From JAWKIW01 sp041394145 (GTDB lineage Bacteria > Actinomycetota > Acidimicrobiia > Acidimicrobiales > Acidimicrobilacustridaceae): 64,000 nucleotides of DNA. Location: contig JAWKIW010000004.1 in NCBI GenBank assembly GCA_041394145.1, positions 124,001 to 188,000 of the forward strand, read 5' to 3'. Below the pieces are notes generated by a model. It did not search any database and was not told where the DNA came from. It saw only the letters and a program-made list of their open reading frames with translations. The position numbers and the translations under genes are program-made. Numbering within the stretch: the stretch's first letter is position 1; each line of letters begins with the position of its first letter. Shown piece after piece: positions 16,358 through 24,610 of the stretch.

Positions 16358-17806
16358 TCAGCGCGGGGCGAGCTCGAAGAGGACCCGGGTCTGCGACGGC
16401 AGGACCACGCGGGCGCCGACGTCGAATCGCTCGCCGATCTCGGCTTCGATGCGCTCGAGCCGGTAGTCGTCGTGGACGCCCGCCCGCTTGTTGCGCAGCA
16501 GCTGGCGGACCTTCGGGTCGTCCTCGGTGGGGACCTCCAGCACGGTCGCGGCGCCGAGGCCGGCGAACAGGTCGAGGACCCGTGCCGTCGGCACGTTGCC
16601 CGTGATGGCGAGGTGGTGGATCACGGCCAGGGCGAGCACGAGCTCGGGTCGGTTCCGCTCGAGGAAGGCCGGCCGCTCGACGTTGGCCCACCCCAGCCCC
16701 GGTGACGGGTCGGTGAGGTCGACCACCAACGGCAGGATCGTGCGATCGCGGCGGGCGGCGAGCCGCCGGTACAGCAGGTCGACCACGAGGTGGTCGGCGT
16801 CGAACGCGACCACGCGGTCGGTCTGCGGGGCGATCAGCTCGGAGAACCGGCCGTCGTTGCACCCCACGTCCCACGCGATCGACCACCGGCGCCGGCCGGC
16901 GACATCACCCACGAACGCCTCCTTGGCCCGCAGGTCGGCGTCGGTGTAGTGGGCGCGCTCGGTGTAGGTGGACCACGCGGACTCCGAGCGCTTCCACCGC
17001 AGCGCGGTGACGGTGCGCAGCAGACCGCGGACGTTGGCCTCGATCAGCTCCTTGCGCATCCCGCCCTGCTTCAGCTCGGCGCCGACGTCGGCGTCGGTGT
17101 CGGCGAACCGGGCCTGGGCCCGGGCGTGGAGGGCGACGTGGACGAGGACGCCCCGGCGGGGCAGTCGGAGCGGTCCCAGCAGCCGGGAGGCGATCTCCGG
17201 GGTGACGCCGTCGATGGATCCCCGGAGGAGCGGCTGGAACGGCAGGTCGGCGTACGCGGTCACCAGCAGCGGGTAGAGGTACTGCTGGCAGAACTGCAGG
17301 TAGCCGAACCACGGGTCGCCCGGCTGGAGCCGCTCGATGCTCCCCACGTCGACGAACTGCGCCAGCGCCCCGTCGAACTGCACGTTGTAGGGCGTGGCGT
17401 CCTTGAAGGCGAGATCCTCGGCGAGCGCGTCGCGCAGCAGCTCGAGCTGGAGGACGGCCGCGTCGCGCAGCATCGAGAAGGTCCACTCGTACGGGTACGA
17501 CCACGAGTGCAGGCGGGGGTGCTCGACGGCGGCGGTCCAGGTCTCGGGCAGTCCGGCCGACCGCGGGTCGTCGACCGGGGTCGTCGCCACGACGCGACGG
17601 TCGGCGATCGCCCGCGGCAGGAAGGCCCCGTCGAGCGCGTGGCGGAGGTCGGCGAACGCGTCCGGCTGCATGGCCCGCACGACCCGGTCGTGGTCGGCGT
17701 CGACGAACACCCTGCTGGTCGGATCGCGGAACGAGCCAGGGTCGGGCAGCAGCGGAGCGCGGTCGGAGGTCACGGTGGAGGCAGTCCCGGGGTCGATGGT
17801 CGGCAC
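16358..17806 (-). CDS. NoeA-like class I SAM methyltransferase with kinase-like N-terminal domain
   Basis: 482 residues. The N-terminal half contains LAEDLAFKDATPYNVQF and FVDVGSIERL, spaced like the catalytic HxDxxxxN and DxG loops of protein/APH kinases but with altered key residues, so probably an inactive kinase-like module. The C-terminal half is a Rossmann methyltransferase with motif I AWDVGCNDGRFSEL, motif II VVAFDAD and VLALAVIHHLA. This combination resembles proteins annotated as NoeA-like nodulation methyltransferases. The GTG at 17806 gives the longest frame; another GTG at 17773 is possible, and neither has a clear ribosome-binding site. Its place beside the envelope genes suggests a glycan or lipid acceptor. 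Confidence 0.75.
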   Translation of the reverse strand: MPTIDPGTASTVTSDRAPLLPDPGSFRDPTSRVFVDADHDRVVRAMQPDAFADLRHALDGAFLPRAIADRRVVATTPVDDPRSAGLPETWTAAVEHPRLHSWSYPYEWTFSMLRDAAVLQLELLRDALAEDLAFKDATPYNVQFDGALAQFVDVGSIERLQPGDPWFGYLQFCQQYLYPLLVTAYADLPFQPLLRGSIDGVTPEIASRLLGPLRLPRRGVLVHVALHARAQARFADTDADVGAELKQGGMRKELIEANVRGLLRTVTALRWKRSESAWSTYTERAHYTDADLRAKEAFVGDVAGRRRWSIAWDVGCNDGRFSELIAPQTDRVVAFDADHLVVDLLYRRLAARRDRTILPLVVDLTDPSPGLGWANVERPAFLERNRPELVLALAVIHHLAITGNVPTARVLDLFAGLGAATVLEVPTEDDPKVRQLLRNKRAGVHDDYRLERIEAEIGERFDVGARVVLPSQTRVLFELAPR

Positions 17807-17960
17807 GTGGTGGCGCGGCGATGGCCCGCCGGTGACGCCGTGGTGACGCAGCGGTGACGGACCCGTGGGGGCCTGCTACGGTCGCGGCGGCGGAAACACG
17901 CTAGTGGAAGGTGTCGATCGGCCAACGATGTCGATGGGCCAGGTGGACGAAGTCGACGGA

Positions 17961-17980
17961 CCCTGGGTGGCGACCCAGGG
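17961..17980 (+). promoter_or_regulatory. Perfect 8-bp hairpin upstream of the small membrane protein
   Basis: Arms CCCTGGGT and ACCCAGGG enclose a GGCG tetraloop, 11 nt before the GGGGAG ribosome-binding site of the gene at 18002. There is no T-run, so it is unlikely to be a simple terminator; a 5' UTR structure is more likely. Confidence 0.45.
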
Positions 17981-18001
17981 CTGACCCTCGGGGGAGTGCC
18001 C

Positions 18002-18202
18002 GTGATCGCATATCTCGATGCCGGCAGCGGCAGCATGATCGTCGGCGTGGTGGCCGCCGGCGCAGCCGGTGTGGGGGTCGCGGTGCGCTCCTCGCTGAGC
18101 CGCTTCCGCCGCAAGGGCAAGTCCGCCGACGAGTCGCCCGCCGAGGCGACCGGTGACGAGACCACGGTCGACGATCCCGCGATCGACGAGCCCGCCACCT
18201 GA
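18002..18202 (+). CDS. Small membrane protein (YLDAGSGS family)
   Basis: 66 residues. GTG 18002 is preferred over GTG 17996 because GGGGAG (17991-17996) then sits 5 nt upstream. The sequence opens with IAYLDAGSGSMIVG, followed by one hydrophobic helix, a basic segment (RSSLSRFRRKGK) and an acidic tail. I recall similar short D-x-G-S-G-S proteins beside sulfatase/phosphoesterase genes, and here it lies 46 bases before sulfatase 2, so the two are probably co-transcribed. It may be an assembly or anchoring partner; the function is unknown. Confidence 0.75.
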   Translation: MIAYLDAGSGSMIVGVVAAGAAGVGVAVRSSLSRFRRKGKSADESPAEATGDETTVDDPAIDEPAT

Positions 18203-18248
18203 CCGCCGCCGAGGGCCCGACCCCGACGCCGCCGGGGCCGTCGTTACC

Positions 18249-19837
18249 ATGAGCGCCCTTGACCGACGAGCTCCTCCCGACGCCGCTGATCCCCCTCGCT
18301 CGGCCGACGAGCCGGGCGACGCCACCGGCTCCACCCCGACGCCCGTCCCCGCTCCCACCGGGCAGCGCCACGGCCGGCGCGGGGTGATCGTGGCGGTGGT
18401 GGTGGCCGTCCTCGTGCTCGGCGCCGCCGTGTCGGTCGGTGCCGTGGTGCGGACCCACGTCACCGATGGCGCACATCCGAACATCCTCGTCGTCATGACC
18501 GACGATCAGACGCTGGAGGAGATGCGGGCGCTGCCCCGAACCCAACGGCTCATCGGCGACCAGGGCACCACCTTCGACCAGTACTACGTCAGCTTCCCCG
18601 TGTGCTGCCCGTCCCGGGCCACCTACTACTCCGGTCAGTACGCCCACAACCACGACGTCCGCGACAACGTGCCGCCGTTGGGTGGGGCCGGCAAGTTCGT
18701 GCCCCACCAGCAGGACACCCTCGCCGTGTGGATGAAGGACGCCGGCTATCAGACGGCCAGCATCGGCAAGTACCTCAACGGCTGGGGCGAGGACGGCAAC
18801 ATCTCGCCGCCGCCTGGCTGGGACCACTGGTTCGGCCTCATCGACCCCTCGACCTACAACTACTTCAACTACTCGGTGTCGGTGAACGGGCAGCGCTACG
18901 ACTACGGCACCCGACCCGAGGACTACCAGACCGACGTGCTGGGCCAGGAGGTGGTCAACACCATCGGCCGCTTCAGCCAGGACGGGCGGCCGTGGTTCGT
19001 GTCGTTCACCCCGCTCGCCCCGCACGTGGAGGCCGGGAGGGGACCAAGGAGATCTGGTCGACGGCGGTCCCGGCGCCGCGCCACGAGGGCATCTTCCGCT
19101 ACGAGCAGCTGCCGGCCTCGCCCTCCTACAACGAGGCCGACGTGTCGACGAAGCCGTCGTTCATCCGCAACCTGAAGCCGCTCGACGCCAACGCCGAGGC
19201 CGCCATCCTCGGCAACTACCAGAAAGAGCTCGAGGCGCTGCAGGCCGTCGACGAGTGGGTCGACAAGATCGTCTCCGCCGTGCAGAGCACGGGCCAGCTC
19301 GACAACACCGTGATCATGTTCACCTCCGACAACGGGCTGTTCCACGGCCAGCACCGCAACCTGCTCGGCAAGGTGCAGCTCTACGAGGAGTCCACCCACG
19401 TGCCCCTGCTGATCCGCGGCGGTCCGTTCCCGGCCGGTGCCCGCGCGGCGCAGACGACGGCCAACATCGACCTCGCCCCGACCATCCTGGCGCTGGCAGG
19501 CGCCAAGGCCACGGTCCCCCTCGACGGCCGCGACCTCGCCCCCGTCGCTGCCGACCCGGCCCAGGCGCGCGACCGGGCCGTGCTGCTCGAGAACTGGAAC
19601 GGCCTCACCGGACAGTCCTCGCACGCGCTCCGCGGCGGCCGGTGGTTCTACGCCGAGCACCCGGGCAACGAGCGCGAGCTGTACGACCTGCAGACCGACC
19701 CGTACCAGCTGCGCAACCTCGTCGACGACCCCGCCTACACGTCGGTGGTCCAGAGCCTCGCGCCGCGCCTCGCGGCCCTCGAGGCCTGCGCCGGGGCCAC
19801 CTGCGAGGATGCCGACGCCGTCCGGGCCGGCGGATGA
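18249..19837 (+). CDS. Membrane-anchored sulfatase 2 (single frameshift)
   Basis: Type II membrane sulfatase of about 530 residues. ATG 18249; basic/Pro-rich cytoplasmic tail, one transmembrane helix (about residues 43-66), then NILVVMTDDQTLEEM and the canonical formylglycine site C119-C-P-S-R123. Near 19035 the frame changes: the upstream piece ends SFTPLAPHVEAG and the downstream piece resumes GTKEIWSTAVPAP, both aligned with sulfatase 1, so one base seems lost in a G-rich run. C-terminal motifs FTSDNGLFHGQHR and KVQLYEESTHVPL are intact. It differs from sulfatase 1 in having a helix anchor instead of a lipid anchor. Confidence 0.85.
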
Positions 19838-19945
19838 CCTCCTCGGTCGCCCCGACCTCGCCCCCGAGGTGAACGCCCGCCGGGGCGCGCGGAGGCGGCC
19901 CGGGGCCCCGTGCTAGGTTCGCCCACCGATCCGTGGGAGGAAGTC

Positions 19946-20398
19946 GTGCGTCGAATCGCCCTGTGTCTGATGGCCGGAGCTGTGCTGCTCGCCGGGTGTG
20001 GGACGAAGCCGAAGACCGACCAGTCGTCCGGGGGCCTGCCGGCGGGGGCTTCCCCGACGCTGTCACCGACGACGCCGGCGGGCGCCCCGACGGCGGCAGG
20101 ACCCACCTCCACGTTGGCCAACAAGCCGGGGTGCGCCGAGTCGGCCCGCCTCGGGATCCTCATCCTCGCCATCACCCAGGCATCGGCCGACAAGCGGGCC
20201 GAGGTGAGCCAGGCGCTCGATCAGACCGCGTCCAACCTGAAGCAGGCCGTCCCCCAGCTGGCCGACTCGATCGACACCCAGGTCGCCGTGGCCAAGCGGG
20301 CTGCCGAGGGCAAGTCCGAGCCGAGTGACGCCGAGAAGGTGAAGGCCGCGGGCGAGCCCTACCAGAAGTGGTTCGACGAGACCTGCACCAAGCCCTGA
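19946..20398 (+). CDS. Small lipoprotein, W-[YF]-x3-C family, member B
   Basis: 150 residues from GTG 19946, placed 5-10 nt after GGGAGGAAG. Lipobox LAGC (about Cys17) is followed by a Thr/Pro/Ala linker, then KPGCAESARLG, a helical core (QAVPQLADSIDTQVAV), and the terminal KWFDETCTKP. It has the Cys pair and W-F-x3-C signature but a divergent EGKSEPSDAEK in place of AGTATDAD. The gene lies 108 bases after sulfatase 2. A TAGGTT hexamer at 19914-19919 could be its -10 element, giving a leader of about 20 nt. Function unknown. Confidence 0.8.
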   Translation: MRRIALCLMAGAVLLAGCGTKPKTDQSSGGLPAGASPTLSPTTPAGAPTAAGPTSTLANKPGCAESARLGILILAITQASADKRAEVSQALDQTASNLKQAVPQLADSIDTQVAVAKRAAEGKSEPSDAEKVKAAGEPYQKWFDETCTKP

Positions 20399-20470
20399 CC
20401 CGACCCGCAGCACGCCCTGCCCGGTCGGGCCGAGGTCACGACCGGCGCCGTGGTCGGCCGTCCCGCACCG

Positions 20471-22573
20471 TCACTTCGCCAGGGGCTGGGTGGGGGTGAG
20501 CGGGATGCCGATGTTCTCCTCGATCTGGGGGACCATCCAGCTCCACACGTAGGCGGCGCCGTCGGGCGTGAAGTGCAGTCCGTCGTCGCTCATCTGCTTG
20601 CCGTCGATCTTGGCCCGGTAGTGGGAGCCGTCGGGGCACATGAGCTTGTTCACGTCCATGACGAAGGTCGTGGCGCGGTTGCGGGCGGCCACGTCCATGA
20701 TCGCCTCGTTCATCGCCTTCACCCGGTGCGGCTCGGCCGACTCGGGGTTCGGGTGGTTGGGCACGTCGGCGTCGAGGTCGATGCAGGGCAGGGTGGTGAG
20801 CGCCACCTTCCCGCCCCGAGCCGTGAGCTTGTCGATGCCGCTCTGGATGGTGGCCTCGTACCACTGCTTCCACTCGTCGCTGCCGACCTCGACCTCGCGG
20901 TAGTCGCCGTTGGCATCGGGGATGCGGCGGTCGTAGAGGTCCCAGCCCCAGGCGATGACGATCGACACGGCCGGGTTGACCTTCTGGACCTGGCTCGGCC
21001 AGAGCGTCTCCCACTCCTTGCACTCCGGGTTGCGCTTGACGGCCTGGCCGCCGACGATCGAGTCGGCGTCGCCGATGCCGCACCCGAGCACGGTGGCCAG
21101 CTCGGCCTGGACGCCGGCGGCCCGATCGGCGCCGCTGAGGTTGACGTCGAGCGCCAGGGTGTGGGCCATCGAGTCGCCGGCGAACAGCACCACGGCCCGA
21201 CCGTCGGCGCTGCGGGTGATCGAGCGCTCCTGGACCCCCGCGTTGCCGGTGGCGAGGAGGAAGCCGGCGATCACGACCACGATCGACACCGCCGCGGCCA
21301 GCCGTCGCCGGTTGTCGCGCAGGCCGCGGATGCGGATGGGGTTCTCGTACAGCTTGAAGGACACGAACCCGACCACGAAGCTGGCCCCGATGCGCACGGC
21401 GTCGAACTGCCAGCCCCGCACCGGGATCCGGCTCTCGTCGAGGAAGACGAAGATCGGCCAGTGCCACACGTAGATGCTGTAGGAGAGGGTCCCGACGTAC
21501 ACGAACGGCTTCCAGCCCAGCCCCCGCACGATCAGGGGCTTGTGCGGCGCCATGAGCGACACGATGGCCAGGGCGGTGAGGACGTCGGCCAGGAAGAACC
21601 CGCCGTAGTAGATCCAGCCCGAGTTCTTCGGGATGAGCAGGAACATGGCGAGCAGGCCGAGGATGCCGACCACCGACGCCGCCTCGACCATCCAGTTCTT
21701 CAGCTTCGACAGGTCGAGTCGGATGAGCAGGAACGCCATGAAGACGCCCATCATCGAACCCTGCAGGCGCGTGTCGGTGCCGTAGTAGACCCGCGATGGG
21801 TCGCCGGTGCCCTGGAAGTTGAAGAAGATGCGCACGCCCTCGGGCAGCGAGTCGGGATCGATGCCGAAGGGCCACAGCCCCTCGGCGGTGAGCTGGCCGA
21901 TGCGGGTGAGCAGCGCCATCCACAGGGCCGAGGCGATCGAGATGGCGAGGGCGCCGTACATCCAGCGCTTGCGGTGGTGGCCCCACTTCACGAAGCCGAA
22001 GGCCACCACCAGGGCGACCATCAGGTAGAACTGCTCTTCGATCGACAGCGACCACGTGTGGCGGAACGGTGACGGCGTGGCGAAGCCCTCGAAGTACGAG
22101 GAGCCGCTGAAGATGAAGTACCAGTTCGAGAAGTACAGGATCGAGCTGATGCCGTCGCCGCGGATCTTGCTCAGCTCGACCTGGCTGGCGAACCAGGCGG
22201 CGTACACGGCCACCAGCGGGAAGATCCCGATGAGGGCCGGGAACAGGCGGCGGAACCGCCGGGTCCAGAAGCGCTTGAGGTCGATGCGGTCCGTGTTGTG
22301 GTGCTCGACGATGAACAGCGACGTGATCAAGAAGCCCGACAGCACGAAGAACAGCTCGAGCACGAAGAGCGTGCCGTCGCCGATCCAGGTCACCTGGGCG
22401 TGCCACAGCAGCATCAGCACCACGCCGATGCCGCGGATCCCGTCGAAGCCGGGCAGGTAGGGGAACCGCCGCTTCTCGGCCCGCTCCTCGTCCTGCTCGG
22501 CCCGACGCAGCTCGGGCATCGGCGGCTCGGGTTCGGATGCCGTGGCGCCGGCGAGCGTTTCGATCGGGATCAT
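20471..22573 (-). CDS. OafA/YrhL-type acyltransferase fused to an SGNH hydrolase domain
   Basis: About 700 residues. The N-terminal half is an acyltransferase-3 membrane domain with roughly ten helices: it opens YLPGFDGIRGIGVVLMLLWH, contains FFVLSGFLITSLF and RFWTRRFRRLFPAL, and TWSLSIEEQFYLM, all hallmarks of OafA-like O-acetyltransferases. The C-terminal extracytoplasmic domain is SGNH type: VVLFAGDSMAHTL (catalytic Ser) and DGLHFTPDGAAY (catalytic D-x-x-H). Such fusions move acetyl groups across the membrane onto envelope polysaccharide. ATG 22573 is preferred to an upstream in-frame ATG (22615), which would add a Pro/Arg-rich stretch; neither has a strong ribosome-binding site. Confidence 0.88.
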   Translation of the reverse strand: MIPIETLAGATASEPEPPMPELRRAEQDEERAEKRRFPYLPGFDGIRGIGVVLMLLWHAQVTWIGDGTLFVLELFFVLSGFLITSLFIVEHHNTDRIDLKRFWTRRFRRLFPALIGIFPLVAVYAAWFASQVELSKIRGDGISSILYFSNWYFIFSGSSYFEGFATPSPFRHTWSLSIEEQFYLMVALVVAFGFVKWGHHRKRWMYGALAISIASALWMALLTRIGQLTAEGLWPFGIDPDSLPEGVRIFFNFQGTGDPSRVYYGTDTRLQGSMMGVFMAFLLIRLDLSKLKNWMVEAASVVGILGLLAMFLLIPKNSGWIYYGGFFLADVLTALAIVSLMAPHKPLIVRGLGWKPFVYVGTLSYSIYVWHWPIFVFLDESRIPVRGWQFDAVRIGASFVVGFVSFKLYENPIRIRGLRDNRRRLAAAVSIVVVIAGFLLATGNAGVQERSITRSADGRAVVLFAGDSMAHTLALDVNLSGADRAAGVQAELATVLGCGIGDADSIVGGQAVKRNPECKEWETLWPSQVQKVNPAVSIVIAWGWDLYDRRIPDANGDYREVEVGSDEWKQWYEATIQSGIDKLTARGGKVALTTLPCIDLDADVPNHPNPESAEPHRVKAMNEAIMDVAARNRATTFVMDVNKLMCPDGSHYRAKIDGKQMSDDGLHFTPDGAAYVWSWMVPQIEENIGIPLTPTQPLAK

Positions 22574-22752
22574 GGTGCGTGGAGGTGGCGGCCGCGGGAG
22601 GCGGTGCCGGTGCAACCCCTCCCCAAGGGGCGTCGGCTGATCCTAGTGCGCCACCTGCGAGCCGTGAGGTTCGGGCGCTGCACGCCAGCGGGTCGGGGAT
22701 CCCGCCCCGGCCCCGGCGTTGCGTACCATGACGGCTCGTCGGGGGAGGATCC

Positions 22753-24507
22753 ATGGAGCAGGCCGACGCGGTCGCGGCCACGACGACAACCGAGGAGCCG
22801 ATCGACGGGGCGGCTGCCCCTGCGGGGGAGCACCGGCCTCTCGGCGCCCGTGCGACGGCGGTGGGACGGACGTACTGGCCCCTGCTCGTCGTCGCCGTCG
22901 TGGCCCTCGGCGTCCGCCTCTGGGCCGTCTACGCCTGGATGCCCGAGTGCACGCCGTCGCAGGCGCAGAACCGCACGGTGCTCACCGAGTGCTACGCGAT
23001 CGGTGGCGACGCGTACCACTACAACGACCTCGCCGCCCACATCGCCGATGGTCGCGGGTTCACCATCCTGTCCTACGCCACGTTCACCGACGTCGACGTC
23101 GCCGACCATCCGCCCGCCTACCCGCTGTTCCTCGCCCTGTTGGACGTGCTGGGGCTCACCGAGATGAACGAGCACCGGCTGGCGCTGTGCTTCGTCGGCA
23201 CCGCCGCCGCCGTCACCCTCGGGCTGGTCGGCTGGCGCCTCGGCGGCCGGGCCACGGGGGTCGTCGCCGGCCTGGTGGCCGCCACCTACCCGGGCTTCTG
23301 GATGTCCGAGGCGTACTACATGTCGGAGTCGCTGTTCGTCCTGTTCGTGGCCCTCGCCCTGCTCGCCGTCTACCGGTTCTGGCGCCGCCCGGGGTGGATG
23401 AACGCGATCCTGGCCGGTGCCGCCGGCGGTCTGGCCTGGCTCACCCGCGGCGAGGCGGCCGTGGTGCTCGGTCTGACCATGGTGGGCTTCGTGCTGTTCT
23501 CCAAGCGCGAGGCCCTGTGGCGGAAGGTGAAGCTCGGACTGGTCGCCTGCGCGGTCTGCATCGCGATGATGGTCCCCTGGGTCGCCTACAACCTGTACCG
23601 GTTCCCCGAGCCCATCTACATCGCGGCCACCGGGACCGCGTTCGCCCTCAACTCCTGTGACGAGGTGTGGTACGGCGACGCCGCCGGCTTCTACAGCTTC
23701 GGCTGCCTGTACCGGACCACCGAGCAGGTTCGGTTGGAGGACGGCGAGGTGACCGACGCCGGCCTGCGCCGCAAGGCCGTCGAGTACCAGCGGGCCAACC
23801 TGGATCGCTACCCGGCCGTCGTGGCCATCCGGATCGGTCGGCTCTTCGGCGGGTACGAGGTCTACGACACCTACCAGCGCAACGTCCTGGCCGAGGGCCG
23901 CCGCGAGGACGGCGTGAAGGGGCAGCAGATCGTCTACTACGCCCTGCTCCCGCTGGGCGCGGTCGGTCTCTACGTGCTGCGTCGTCGTCGAGTGCCGCTC
24001 ACCCCGCTGGTGGCGCCGGTGCTCGCCACCGCCGCCACCGTGGCCGGCACCTTCGCCATCTACCGCTACCGCCTCACCGCCGACACCGCCCTGATCGTGG
24101 CCGGATCCGCCGGCGCAGTCGCCCTGGTGCGCTGGCTGGTCGGACGCGCCCGGGGCCGGCCGGTGGCGCTCGGCCTCGACCCCCGTGGCGAGCCCGAATG
24201 GGCCGCCGTGGCTGCGGGGGCCGCCGCCGGCTCGGCCGAGCGCCCCGACGAGCCCGTCGCCGTCCCGGTCGCCGCCACGCCTGCCGTCGTCGACACCGCG
24301 CCCGCGCCCCTTGCGCCCCCGGCTGGGGATCGACCTGCGGTGGCGTCGGCTGCCGCACCTGGCGGGGCCGCCCGCGGCCGTCGCCCCGACACCGCCCCGC
24401 TGCCGTCGCTCGACGACCTCCTCTCGTTCGGCGGGACCACCAGTTCTGCCTCCGAGCAGCGCGGCACCGACGAGGTCGGGGACGCGACGGCGGCGAACGA
24501 CCGGTGA
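22753..24507 (+). CDS. GT39-like membrane glycosyltransferase
   Basis: 584 residues with about ten predicted membrane helices. The first external loop carries the acidic pair expected of the ArnT/PMT superfamily (CYAIGGDAYHYNDLAAHI, where the Asp precedes an aromatic residue), then DHPPAYPLFLALL, a typical 'H-P-P-x-Y' motif after the second helix. These enzymes use polyprenyl-phosphate sugars on the outer face of the membrane. The C-terminal 110 residues are Ala/Pro-rich and probably cytoplasmic and disordered. ATG 22753 has GGGGGAGGA upstream and TACCAT at 22724-22729 as a possible -10. It is divergent from the acyltransferase gene. Confidence 0.82.
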   Translation: MEQADAVAATTTTEEPIDGAAAPAGEHRPLGARATAVGRTYWPLLVVAVVALGVRLWAVYAWMPECTPSQAQNRTVLTECYAIGGDAYHYNDLAAHIADGRGFTILSYATFTDVDVADHPPAYPLFLALLDVLGLTEMNEHRLALCFVGTAAAVTLGLVGWRLGGRATGVVAGLVAATYPGFWMSEAYYMSESLFVLFVALALLAVYRFWRRPGWMNAILAGAAGGLAWLTRGEAAVVLGLTMVGFVLFSKREALWRKVKLGLVACAVCIAMMVPWVAYNLYRFPEPIYIAATGTAFALNSCDEVWYGDAAGFYSFGCLYRTTEQVRLEDGEVTDAGLRRKAVEYQRANLDRYPAVVAIRIGRLFGGYEVYDTYQRNVLAEGRREDGVKGQQIVYYALLPLGAVGLYVLRRRRVPLTPLVAPVLATAATVAGTFAIYRYRLTADTALIVAGSAGAVALVRWLVGRARGRPVALGLDPRGEPEWAAVAAGAAAGSAERPDEPVAVPVAATPAVVDTAPAPLAPPAGDRPAVASAAAPGGAARGRRPDTAPLPSLDDLLSFGGTTSSASEQRGTDEVGDATAANDR

Positions 24508-24610
24508 CGTGGCGGCGAACGAGCGGTGAAGTAGGTTCCGCTCCGGTGCTCGTCGCAGGAGCGGTGCTCGGGCACGGCTGCACCTCCACGGCGGTGACCA
24601 AGGCTGACCC

